NCBI RefSeq assembly: GCF_038624605.1
Contig: NZ_CP152020.1
Coordinates: 3,465,312 to 3,529,311 of the forward strand
DNA from: Psychrobacillus sp. FSL K6-4046
Lineage (GTDB): Bacteria > Bacillota > Bacilli > Bacillales_A > Planococcaceae
Direction: 5' to 3'
Length of the DNA: 64,000 bases
A model generated the notes under the pieces. The model saw only the letters and a program-made list of their open reading frames with translations, was not told the DNA's origin and ran no database searches. The translations under genes and the position numbers were made by a program. Below are positions 1-6,891 of the stretch, one piece after another; within the stretch, counting starts at the first letter, position 1, and every line of letters starts with the position of its first letter.

Positions 1-259
1 CATCAGATTTAGCGAATGCATCTACTACGTATGAGCAAACAGGCTCCATTTTCAAATCGTTTTCTCGTGCATAGGAAGCGGCGTTGTCTAATAGTTTTTT
101 TGCAATTCCTTGGCCTCTAAGCTTACTTGAAACGAAAGTATGGTCCATAACCATCACGTCTCCTAGCAGGGTCCACGTAATTTCACCAAGTCTTTCCCCA
201 TCGTCTATTACTTGATAGGCAAATACATCATTGCCAAGTTCTTTATATTGAAAATCCAT
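1..259 (-). CDS. GNAT family N-acetyltransferase (partial, C-terminus outside window)
   Basis: The first 86 residues are present; the rest lies left of the window. The ATG at 257-259 follows AAAAAGGAGTG at good spacing. Residues 24-53 carry the conserved strand region 'LGEITWT' and an RGQGIA acetyl-CoA pyrophosphate-binding loop (residues 48-53), as in short YidJ/YjdJ-type GNAT proteins of about 90 residues. Members of this small family transfer acetyl groups from acetyl-CoA, but the substrate is usually unknown. The next gene upstream on the same strand ends 35 bp after this start position, so the two could be cotranscribed. The family call is secure; the specific role is not. Confidence 0.8.
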   Translation of the reverse strand, partial: MDFQYKELGNDVFAYQVIDDGERLGEITWTLLGDVMVMDHTFVSSKLRGQGIAKKLLDNAASYARENDLKMEPVCSYVVDAFAKSD

Positions 260-293
260 TATCACACACTCCTTTTTATGAATCTTAACACAA

Positions 294-1262
294 CTATTTA
301 TTAATTGACAACGGACGTAACTTTGCCTCAATTTCTGTACGTCGTTGCTCTAAAAAAGGAGGTAAAGCCAAAGTTTCACCTAGCGTTTCCAACTTTTCAT
401 CTGTATCAAATCCAGGTTCATCTGTAGAAAGCTCAAATAAGATTCCGTTAGGCTCTCTAAAATAGATCGCTTTAAAATAATGCCGATCTACAAGGCCCGA
501 AGTTGTATAGCCTTTTGCTCGAAGGAGTTCTTCCCATCTAGGGTAATCATCCATATGAGGAATACGAAATGCCACATGATGAACACTTCCTCTTCCTGGT
601 CTCTCTCTTGGTAAATCTTCTCTTGTTTCAATATGAACTTCTCCTGCTGGGCCACCTTTTCCTACAGAGTACACTTGAATATCAGGTGCATCCGTAATAG
701 CAGAGCGGTAAGAACCAATTAAAGTGAATCCTAATACTTGCTCTAAAACTTTCTTTGTAGGCTCTGGATTTTTTAAAGTAAGTGTAACCGGACCTAAGCC
801 TACTATAGCATTTTCTCCGCTTATCTCTTCCTTTATCCATGGCTCCCCAAATGGAATTCCATTGCCGTCATCTACAACTAGTCTCATCCTTGATCCTTCA
901 AAATCCTCAAAATATAGAGTTTTTCTACCGAACATTTCGGAAATTTCATCATGAGGAACTTCAAGATCATGTAATCTCTTTTTCCAAAATTGCAAAGCTG
1001 CCTCACTTTTTACACGAAGCCCCGTGTTACTAATGCTTGACACTCCAGGATATGTTCTTCCTGCCATTGGTATGTCAAAATACGTCATATCCGTTCCAGG
1101 AGTCCCTACTGCATCAGCATAAAACAAATGATACGATGACGGATTATCCTGGTTTACACTTTTTTTAACTAAACGCATCCCCAATATTCTTGTAAAAAAA
1201 TCATGATTTTTACTTATATCGGCGCTTACAGCAGAAACATGGTGAATTCCAGCCAATTTCAT
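294..1262 (-). CDS. Ring-cleaving dioxygenase, VOC family, MhqA/MhqO-like
   Basis: 322 residues with two vicinal-oxygen-chelate (glyoxalase-type) modules, about 1-145 and 150-290. Candidate metal ligands are H7/H8 in the first module and H228/H229 and E277 in the second. Length and sequence match Bacillus MhqA, MhqE and MhqO, which detoxify hydroquinones and related catechols by extradiol ring cleavage in the cytoplasm. The start has GGAGG seven bases upstream. A perfect MhqR-type operator (1278-1295) sits directly behind a TATAAT box, supporting induction by quinones or electrophiles. No mhqR gene is in the window, so the repressor would act in trans. The substrate is inferred from family and operator, not shown. 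Confidence 0.88.
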   Translation of the reverse strand: MKLAGIHHVSAVSADISKNHDFFTRILGMRLVKKSVNQDNPSSYHLFYADAVGTPGTDMTYFDIPMAGRTYPGVSSISNTGLRVKSEAALQFWKKRLHDLEVPHDEISEMFGRKTLYFEDFEGSRMRLVVDDGNGIPFGEPWIKEEISGENAIVGLGPVTLTLKNPEPTKKVLEQVLGFTLIGSYRSAITDAPDIQVYSVGKGGPAGEVHIETREDLPRERPGRGSVHHVAFRIPHMDDYPRWEELLRAKGYTTSGLVDRHYFKAIYFREPNGILFELSTDEPGFDTDEKLETLGETLALPPFLEQRRTEIEAKLRPLSINK

Positions 1263-1277
1263 ATGATAACCTCCATT

Positions 1278-1304
1278 TATCTCGAATTCGAGATATTTAT
1301 TATA
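1278..1304 (-). promoter_or_regulatory. MhqR-type operator overlapping promoter of the dioxygenase gene
   Basis: Positions 1278-1295 are an exact 18-bp palindrome, TATCTCGAATTCGAGATA, matching the operator I recall for the B. subtilis MarR-family repressor MhqR. A TATAAT box (1299-1304, minus strand) ends 3 bp upstream, so the palindrome covers the transcription start. A bound dimer would block initiation. The -35 box is weak. Confidence 0.85.
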
Positions 1305-1387
1305 CCTATTTTATCAAATACAATTTTTTAATGCAAATTTCCAACTTATTTATAGTAAGAGAATCGGACTAACTAATAGATAAATTA

Positions 1388-1426
1388 AAAGACGTGAAAT
1401 CAGCAACAACTTGATTTCACGTCTTT
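1388..1426 (-). terminator. Rho-independent terminator after ypuA
   Basis: Perfect 15-bp stem (AAAGACGTGAAATCA and its complement) with a 9-nt loop, followed on the minus strand by TTTTAATTT. It lies about 90 bp after the ypuA stop. Confidence 0.75.
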
Positions 1427-1480
1427 CATTCTTTTAAAGGTAACTAATTTCTAATTAAAAATTTCTCTATTCTCATTGTT

Positions 1481-1510
1481 TAGAGAGGAGCCGGCGACTA
1501 CTAGGGTTCC
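1481..1510 (-). repeat. Remnant of family-1 GC-rich repeat
   Basis: The short stretch around GGAGCCGGCGACTACTAGGG resembles one end of the family-1 element at 23624-23727 (GGAGGCGGCGACTCCTAGGG). Only about 30 bp remain, between ypuA and its terminator. Confidence 0.45.
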
Positions 1511-1512
1511 AT

Positions 1513-2430
1513 TTAACTAAAAACAGAACGAATAGAATCGATTAGATTATTGAAAAAGTCTTTTACACTTTGCCAAAATCCTTCGTTATCTTTTATTTGA
1601 TTAAACTTCTCTTCAATAGTTTTACTAAAGTCATTTAACTGATCTGACCATTTACTAAAATCGATGTCCAACTGACGTATACGGTCCATCAGGTCAATTA
1701 ACAATTGGCGATCTTTATCAGATAGCTCAATCTTCAATTTGGAAAGCTGTTCCGAAACTATTTTCTCTACTTCTTCACGAGAGGCAGGGTTTTGTTCAGC
1801 AATTTGCTTTTTAATTTCTGTTAAAAGCTCTGTAACCTCTTCTTCGTTTACTCCAGCATCCTTAGAAAGAATCGTTGCCACTGATAACTCTTCATTTGCT
1901 ACATCTGTCCGTTCTGGGTCAAGCTCTCCCCCAGTAACTTCATAGGCTTTATAAATACCAACTAGAGCAGAATGTCCTGTTACCGGCTTTGGAGCTGCAA
2001 TATCTACCACCGCATCCTCAATTCCTGCTGTAAGCATTGCATTGGCATACATATCAGCAGTTACTTCTGTAATGTCATCAGGTGTCACTATGTTAATAAC
2101 AAGACCCGAACCTGAATCTTTTCTAGTTATTTTTGCAGATGAAAACATTCTTGCTGAGGCATCACCATCTTTTAAATAGGTGGCTAAATCTTTTCCTGTC
2201 ACAACAATTTCTTGTACATCTGATTTATCTGTAATTTTCAAGCTTTCTCTTACACTTTTCTTTTGGTCGTCAGTCAGGTTACCTCCGTATACAACAATCG
2301 GTGCACCAAATTTTTCATTGACTACTTCGGTTCCTGTTTCTCCATTTGTATCTGCCAACGCTACATTGGAATTGGCTAAAACTCCTACAACAAGAAAAAT
2401 AGCTAACCATACTTGTACCATTTTTTTCAT
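1513..2430 (-). CDS. ypuA: DUF1002 secreted protein, YpuA-like
   Basis: 305 residues with an N-terminal signal peptide (basic MKKM, a hydrophobic stretch at about 5-22, probable cleavage after the ALA near residue 26). A DUF1002 domain fills roughly 35-200. The C-terminal 100 residues are charged, helical and probably coiled coil. B. subtilis YpuA has about the same length and layout. The protein is probably exported; its function is unknown in the family. Two purine-rich runs (AAAGGGG and TAGGGGA) precede the ATG, the nearer being very close, so initiation at the third codon after it (the next ATG) cannot be excluded. It is monocistronic by the terminator at 1388-1426. Confidence 0.85.
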   Translation of the reverse strand: MKKMVQVWLAIFLVVGVLANSNVALADTNGETGTEVVNEKFGAPIVVYGGNLTDDQKKSVRESLKITDKSDVQEIVVTGKDLATYLKDGDASARMFSSAKITRKDSGSGLVINIVTPDDITEVTADMYANAMLTAGIEDAVVDIAAPKPVTGHSALVGIYKAYEVTGGELDPERTDVANEELSVATILSKDAGVNEEEVTELLTEIKKQIAEQNPASREEVEKIVSEQLSKLKIELSDKDRQLLIDLMDRIRQLDIDFSKWSDQLNDFSKTIEEKFNQIKDNEGFWQSVKDFFNNLIDSIRSVFS

Positions 2431-2533
2431 TCCCCTAAAACCCCTTTCTCTTGGTTGGTACTATCATTAGTACGTAAAAAGGAGTAAAAAGTTCCGATAA
2501 TTATCGATGCTTTTTCCTCCTTATTATCTAATC

Positions 2534-3394
2534 CTATTGCTTCAATTCAGTCCAACCGTCCTGTTGAATAATTTTCTTTTCTTTCATTAGTTTACCTAGG
2601 GCACGTTTAAAGGCTGCCTTACTCATCGAAAACATTTCTTTAATTTCCTCAGGTGATGATTTATCCGTAAATGGCATCTTACCACCAACATCATTTAAAT
2701 AACGGTAGATTGACTCCGCATCGTCACCCAAACGTTCATGCTTTCTAGGCAATAATGATCCATTTAGCGAGCCATCGTCCTTAGTATCTATGATACGAAC
2801 AGTTAGGTCTTGTCCTAATCTTGGTTCTTCTACACGTTCAGATTCATGAACAAAAACGCGATAGTTTTCCGGGACACTTAGCAAAAATGTGCCTACAGGT
2901 AGGAGTCGATATGGTCTAGCTTGCAGGTTACTATTTAAAAGAGTTGTTGGTGCATCAATGTACAACTCCTCTACTCGGTCCTCTGTTGCCAGTCGACCAA
3001 AAAGCTCCCCTTCTCTATCCGTTCGTAGGGTCATATAGAGATGATCTCCTTGAGCAGGCCATAACTCTTTTATCTTAGGTAGATCCTCCGCCTTTACCTG
3101 AACCTCTTTTGAAGTACCAATATCGACGAATGCACCTTCTTTTTCTGAAACCTTAATCACTCTTGCCCAGCCATATGTTCCTTTTTGAATGGAAGGTAGC
3201 TGAGTAGTTGCAGATAGATTACCTCTTCTATCCACAAATAGAAAAACTTCAAGTGTGTCATCCTCTTTGAGTTCTTCTGGCGCCTCCGAAGCATTTAAAG
3301 CTATTTCCGTGTCTTTATGCTGAAGAATCCATTTGGATCCTTCCTTGGATTTTACTTGTAATTTTAAAATTTCACCTGATAATAATTCTGTCAA
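2534..3394 (-). CDS. cvfB: CvfB-type S1 RNA-binding protein
   Basis: About 286 residues: tandem S1-like OB folds over roughly residues 1-210, then a C-terminal winged helix (about 225-285, 'SPEEIKEMFSMSKAAFKRALG'). This is the layout of S. aureus CvfB and B. subtilis YitL. S. aureus CvfB is an RNA-binding protein affecting virulence and RNA turnover; the role elsewhere is little known. I chose the TTG at 3392-3394 because AAGGAG precedes it by 10 bases. The ATG at 3416-3418 has no ribosome binding site but would add only eight residues. No downstream gene is close enough to define an operon. Confidence 0.85.
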   Translation of the reverse strand: MTELLSGEILKLQVKSKEGSKWILQHKDTEIALNASEAPEELKEDDTLEVFLFVDRRGNLSATTQLPSIQKGTYGWARVIKVSEKEGAFVDIGTSKEVQVKAEDLPKIKELWPAQGDHLYMTLRTDREGELFGRLATEDRVEELYIDAPTTLLNSNLQARPYRLLPVGTFLLSVPENYRVFVHESERVEEPRLGQDLTVRIIDTKDDGSLNGSLLPRKHERLGDDAESIYRYLNDVGGKMPFTDKSSPEEIKEMFSMSKAAFKRALGKLMKEKKIIQQDGWTELKQ

Positions 3395-3636
3395 AGTTAC
3401 CGCTCTCCTTCTGACCATACTTTTTAGTTGGTCTTTACCTACTATTTATAAATCTATAGTTTTGTTAATTCTGTAAAATTAGATTGTTCTCCTAGTTCAA
3501 GGAGATTTAGTGTAGCTTACTTATATTCTTTTCCAAATATATAATTTGAATTCGCTTAAGTTGTGAGTTTATGTACCTTTTCTTAATTCCCTTATAACCT
3601 ATTCAATTGCAAGGTAAACTTTTATAGTCATTCCAT

Positions 3637-4056
3637 TTAGTCGTTTAAGTCTCTTCTTAGCTCTAGTAGCTTTGTTTGAATAGAAGTATCATCTTCTAAT
3701 ATAAGAACTAAGTCTGAAATCCGGTCTATTGAGTTCCAGCTTAAATGATGTTCGATTCCTTCCACGTCTGCATAAATATTCTCTTCTTCTACACCGATTA
3801 AACGTAAAAAATCCTCTAACAATTCATGACGCTTTACTAGCTTTTTCCCTAGCTTCATCCCTTTGTTTGTTAGAGTAAGTCCACGATATTTTTCATATAT
3901 TAAAAACCCATCTTTATCTAATTTCTGAACCATTTTGGTTACTGAAGATGGTAGTACTGATAATGCTTCTGCAATGTCAGACACACGAGCATAACCCTTC
4001 TGTTCAATAAGTATATAAATTTGTTCTATATGGTCTTCCATGCTTGGTGTTGGCAT
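3637..4056 (-). CDS. mntR: Manganese-responsive repressor MntR
   Basis: 139 residues of the DtxR/MntR family: winged helix-turn-helix at about 1-70 and a dimerisation/metal domain at 71-139. All classical MntR metal ligands are present at their B. subtilis positions: D8, E11, H77, E99, E102 and H103. With Mn(II) bound, MntR represses manganese importers and activates exporters. No Mn transporter lies next to it here, so targets are elsewhere. The ATG follows AAAGGAAG at normal spacing. Length and ligand set make this an orthologue-level call. Confidence 0.95.
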   Translation of the reverse strand: MPTPSMEDHIEQIYILIEQKGYARVSDIAEALSVLPSSVTKMVQKLDKDGFLIYEKYRGLTLTNKGMKLGKKLVKRHELLEDFLRLIGVEEENIYADVEGIEHHLSWNSIDRISDLVLILEDDTSIQTKLLELRRDLND

Positions 4057-4196
4057 ATTAATCTTCCTTTCATCCGTTCTTACTTATTTTACTACAATAG
4101 GCTGGCCTTCTCAATTTAAGTTAGGTTCTTACCTTTTTAAGTAGGCTATGTTAAAGGCTAGGGTTGATTTATGATGTGCTCTAAATCGGCAAGGCA

Positions 4197-4296
4197 AGTA
4201 GAATTAATTTCCGCGCCAACCGGACGCTTTTTCGCGGGGTGAGCGATAAGCCATCACCCATCCCGCAGGAGTCGCCGTCTGGCGCTCCAATCAATA
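4197..4296 (+). repeat. Family-1 GC-rich foldback repeat (relic)
   Basis: The 4057-4593 interval holds no gene I can support. It contains this roughly 100-bp GC-rich element, running from AATTAATTTCCGCG to GGCGCTCCAATCAAT, with 'CGGACGCTTTTTCGCGGG' and 'GGAGTCGCCG' in common with the IS-borne copy at 5241-5367. The remainder of the interval (4300-4560) is AT-rich without visible signal. Confidence 0.75.
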
Positions 4297-4562
4297 AATG
4301 GAGAACGGCTTTAATTTATATAGTTCTATTTATAAATCACTCGTATAAACAAAGCCGTAAAAATAACTCCAACACACTTCAAAAATTATTTATGAATAGT
4401 CATTTAAATTGTACAGTCGGAATCAAAAGAAATGTTTAGTTAAAATCAACCAATAACTTTAACATAGCTTTTAAGTAAATAAAATTACTACCGTTAGTAT
4501 AACTAGTTCACTTCTTTTATTATACTCTCACATAGAATAACTCAATCCTCGGACTAAAGTAT

Positions 4563-4593
4563 AAAAGAACCTTATCATAAGACAAGGCTCTTT
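4563..4593 (-). terminator. Terminator of comFB-like gene
   Basis: Hairpin AAAGAACCTT/AAGGCTCTTT with one mismatch and a T-rich tail on the minus strand, abutting the stop codon of the comFB-like gene. Confidence 0.7.
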
Positions 4594-4884
4594 TTATCTA
4601 TGAGGATATTTTCCAACGACATGAATAGAATGGATAATTCTTTTATTAATCCACTCTAAGTTTTCTAATGTATTCATCCGTTCAAAAACAGCCTTTCTCC
4701 CTTTTTCGGTTGTTACATAATGGGTCGGAAGTGTATTTAAGCTTAATGCAATAATGTCTAATTCACATTGAGGACACTTACAAAACGTTTGATATTCTGA
4801 CCCTCTCATCAATACTCTCACAAGGCTCTGAACGATTTCTTCCATAACGTTTGTTAACAATTCTATCCTTCTTTCATTATTCAA
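4594..4884 (-). CDS. comFB: ComFB-family protein
   Basis: 96 residues matching the late-competence ComFB family in length and in features: an N-terminal helix ending before a CxCxxC motif (CKCPQC, about residues 36-41), followed by the 'ALNxLPxHYVTTEKG' signature. In B. subtilis comFB sits between comFA and comFC. Here it is isolated from any comF genes and is divergent from the lmo0937-like gene, so it may be a stand-alone paralogue. The cysteines suggest metal or redox binding. ComFB homologues in cyanobacteria bind cyclic di-nucleotides; whether this one does is unknown. The start lacks a strong Shine-Dalgarno (GAAAGAAGG is inside the coding region). Confidence 0.8.
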   Translation of the reverse strand: MNNERRIELLTNVMEEIVQSLVRVLMRGSEYQTFCKCPQCELDIIALSLNTLPTHYVTTEKGRKAVFERMNTLENLEWINKRIIHSIHVVGKYPHR

Positions 4885-4898
4885 AAATTATTATTTAT

Positions 4899-4924
4899 GT
4901 TTAACCTGTAATACCCCGGGGTAT
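4899..4924 (+). promoter_or_regulatory. Sigma-B-type promoter of lmo0937-like gene
   Basis: GTTTAA (4899-4904), 14-bp spacer, GGGTAT (4919-4924): an exact match to the sigma-B consensus GTTTAA-N12-15-GGGTAT. It lies 52 bp before the ATG of the small membrane protein. The -10 box is half of a perfect 14-bp palindrome (4911-4924). Confidence 0.75.
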
Positions 4925-4976
4925 CTAATTAATAATAACACGTATTAATAATTTTAAGAAGAAAGGATGACTTATA

Positions 4977-5132
4977 ATGGGTAGAATTTTATGGGGCATT
5001 GTCGTAGTACTTATTGTACTATGGTTGTTAGGCCTACTTTTAGACTTTGGCGGAGGATTAATCCATACGCTGTTAATTATTGCAGGTATTATTTTCGTAA
5101 TTCAACTTGTCACTGGTAGACGAGCCGTCTGA
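4977..5132 (+). CDS. lmo0937-type small membrane protein
   Basis: 51 residues, too short for many gene finders. Two hydrophobic segments (about 4-22 and 27-46) are separated by a DFGGG turn and followed by a basic GRR tail, as in the lmo0937/DUF5670 family. GAAAGGATGA precedes the ATG at good spacing, and a strong hairpin starts four bases after the stop. A consensus sigma-B promoter lies upstream, which fits general-stress control. The function of the family is unknown. The gene's own terminator was the landing site of the IS element immediately downstream. Confidence 0.85.
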   Translation: MGRILWGIVVVLIVLWLLGLLLDFGGGLIHTLLIIAGIIFVIQLVTGRRAV

Positions 5133-5136
5133 CAAA

Positions 5137-5160
5137 AGGGGTTGCCATTAGGCAACCCCT
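5137..5160 (+). terminator. Terminator of lmo0937-like gene = left copy of IS target duplication
   Basis: Palindrome AGGGGTTGCC-ATTA-GGCAACCCCT, 24 bp. An identical copy flanks the other end of the IS (6868-6891). In the ancestor one copy would have lain between two convergent genes and served both. Confidence 0.85.
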
Positions 5161-5161
5161 C

Positions 5162-5211
5162 AGACTGTAGACAAACTCCAAAAATTTTGGAGTTTGCCTA
5201 CAGTCTTTTTT
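5162..5211 (+). terminator. Left-end hairpin of the IS with T-run
   Basis: Near-perfect palindrome (AGACTGTAG..CAAACTCCAAAA and its complement, 5162-5206), running into six Ts (5206-5211). It looks like an intrinsic terminator that would stop outside transcription from entering the transposase gene. Confidence 0.65.
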
Positions 5212-5240
5212 CTTTTAAAATAGAAGTAACGCGAGGAAGA

Positions 5241-5367
5241 GTTGATTTCCGCTACGAACGGACGCTTTCCGCGGGCACGGCTTCAGCCGCTTCCCTCGCT
5301 GCGCTCAGTCCAGGGTCTTCAGCTCGCGCTGTTCCCGCTGGAGTCGCCGTTCTTCGCTCCAATCAAC
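5241..5367 (+). repeat. Family-1 GC-rich foldback repeat inside the IS leader
   Basis: 127 bp bounded by inverted GTTGATT and AATCAAC. Internal blocks ACGGACGCTTTCCGCGGG, GGCTTCAGCC and CTGGAGTCGCCG are shared with the intergenic copies at 4197, 8079 and 23624. It ends about 35 bp before the transposase start. Confidence 0.75.
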
Positions 5368-5400
5368 GGGGCCTTCTAAAAAATGAATGAGGTGATGGAT

Positions 5401-6759
5401 ATGATGACGAAAAATCAAACCAATGAACGCGAACAATTAGAAATCTTGACTATTGAACAGTTGGTACCACAAGACCACCTTGTTCGTAAGTTAGATGAGG
5501 CAATTGATTTTTCCTTTATCTATCCATTGGTTGAAAATCTTTATTCGACAATAGGGAGACCTAGTATCGACCCAGTGGTACTTATCAAGATGACTTTTAT
5601 CCAATATACCTTTGGTATACGGTCCATGCGCCAAACCATTAAAGAGATTGAAACCAACATGGCATACCGATGGTTTCTAGGCTTTGGTTTCCATACCGAG
5701 GTTCCCCATTTCTCAACTTTCGGGAAAAACTATGTCCGTCGTTTTGCAGACACAGATCTATTTGAGCAGATTTTCTACAGAGTATTAAAGGAGGTCGCAG
5801 ATCGTGGGCTCCTAAGCCCGGATCATGTCTTTATTGATTCGACCCATGTGAAAGCTAGTGCGAATAAGAGAAAGTTTGAGAAGAAGGTTGTTCGTAAAGA
5901 GACGCGGGCTTATGAAAAGAGGCTCCAGGAGGAGCTCAACCTCGACCGGGAAAAGCATGGGAAGAAACCATTCCCACCTGAAAAGTTTGAAAAGGAAGAG
6001 TACAAGGAGATTAAGGAATCGACAACAGATCCTGAAAGTGGTTACTACGTAAAAGATGAACGGACAAAGCAGTTCGCCTATTCTTTTCATGCTGCAACAG
6101 ACGAGAAGGGTTTTGTGCTTGCAAACATTGTCACACCTGGAAATGTTCACGACAGCCATATGCTTGAACCACTGGTTCAGAAGGTCATCGACCGGGTGGG
6201 ACGCCCAGTCGTTGTTGCCGCTGATGCAGCCTACAAGACACCAGCTATTGCGAATTTCCTTTTAGAGAATCATGTCCTTCCTGCACTTCCGTACAAACGA
6301 CCAATGACAAAAGAAGACTTCTTTAAAAAACACGAGTATGTTTATGACGAACATTATGACTGCTATCTCTGTCCCGAAGGACAGGTTCTTAACTACCGAA
6401 CAACAACGAAGGAAGGTTATCGCCAGTATGCCTCAACTCCTTCTATTTGTGCCACGTGTCCAGTGATTGACCAATGCACGCAGAGTAAGAATAAACAAAA
6501 GATGATTCAACGTCATATCTGGCAAGATTATTTGGATGTAGCTGAGGACTTACGTCATAACTATGAAATGAAAGAAATTTATGGGAAGCGTAAAGAGACG
6601 ATCGAGCGTGTCTTTGCCGATGCCAAAGAAAAGCATGGTATGCGATGGACAACCTTAAAGGGTCTTAAAAAATTGTCCATGCAGGCGATGCTAACTTTTG
6701 CTGCCTTAAATCTTAAGAAGTTGGCCAGCTGGACCTGGAAAATGCCAAAAATGGCGTAA
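5401..6759 (+). CDS. IS1182-family transposase (DDE)
   Basis: About 452 residues. The N-terminal DUF772-type helical domain ('IGRPSIDPVVLIKMTFIQYTFG', about residues 50-75) precedes a DDE domain. Likely acidic residues are D in 'FIDSTHVKAS' (about 146), D in 'VAADAAYK' (about 275), and E in 'ERVFADAKEKHG' (about 400). A cysteine-rich insert with CxxC pairs (about 325-365) is typical of IS1182. GAGGTG six bases before the ATG at 5401 supports this start; the ATG at 5383 has no ribosome binding site. No frameshift or stop is visible, so it should be functional. Confidence 0.93.
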   Translation: MMTKNQTNEREQLEILTIEQLVPQDHLVRKLDEAIDFSFIYPLVENLYSTIGRPSIDPVVLIKMTFIQYTFGIRSMRQTIKEIETNMAYRWFLGFGFHTEVPHFSTFGKNYVRRFADTDLFEQIFYRVLKEVADRGLLSPDHVFIDSTHVKASANKRKFEKKVVRKETRAYEKRLQEELNLDREKHGKKPFPPEKFEKEEYKEIKESTTDPESGYYVKDERTKQFAYSFHAATDEKGFVLANIVTPGNVHDSHMLEPLVQKVIDRVGRPVVVAADAAYKTPAIANFLLENHVLPALPYKRPMTKEDFFKKHEYVYDEHYDCYLCPEGQVLNYRTTTKEGYRQYASTPSICATCPVIDQCTQSKNKQKMIQRHIWQDYLDVAEDLRHNYEMKEIYGKRKETIERVFADAKEKHGMRWTTLKGLKKLSMQAMLTFAALNLKKLASWTWKMPKMA

Positions 6760-6817
6760 AACAAAAAAATCGAGAGTTGAATTAGCTCTTTTTCCAGAAT
6801 GTAAACTGTGATAATAG

Positions 6818-6856
6818 CAAAAGGGTTGGAAATCGTTTCGATTTCCAACCCTTTTG
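6818..6856. repeat. Right-end foldback hairpin of the IS
   Basis: Perfect 18-bp stem (6818-6835 with 6839-6856, starting CAAAAGGGTTGG) with a TTT loop, directly inside the right terminal repeat. Its sequence is unrelated to the left-end hairpin, although both ends have the same terminal-repeat-plus-hairpin design. Confidence 0.85.
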
Positions 6857-6867
6857 TCTACACTCTG

Positions 6868-6891
6868 AGGGGTTGCCATTAGGCAACCCCT
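6868..6891 (-). terminator. Terminator of double-GNAT gene = right copy of IS target duplication
   Basis: The second copy of the 24-bp terminator palindrome. Its last base is part of the stop codon (6891-6893) of the minus-strand gene, so that gene also keeps a terminator after the insertion. On the minus strand the hairpin now runs into the IS right end. Confidence 0.8.

Larger units (their letters stand above)
5161..6867 (+). mobile_element. IS1182-family insertion sequence, complete, 1707 bp
   Basis: One transposase gene is bounded by inverted ends: left CAGACTGTAGACAAAC, right (reverse complement) CAGAGTGTAGACAAAA, 14 of 16 bases matching. Exact 24-bp direct repeats flank it (5137-5160 and 6868-6891), and these coincide with a whole transcription terminator. 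Each end continues into a long foldback hairpin (5162-5206 and 6818-6856). The leader between left end and transposase carries a family-1 GC-rich repeat. The reading frame is intact, so the copy may be recent and active. Confidence 0.9.

Noticed and set aside
724-954. Frames antisense to the dioxygenase gene
   Set aside because: Fully contained in a well-supported gene on the other strand; same reasoning applies to similar antisense frames along the window.
4239-4439. 66-codon plus-strand frame in the comFB upstream region
   Set aside because: It begins inside a family-1 repeat, has no ribosome binding site, and codes for a low-complexity peptide.
5142-5390. 82-codon frame from the terminator through the IS leader
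   Set aside because: It crosses the IS boundary, a hairpin and a family-1 repeat; these are non-coding.
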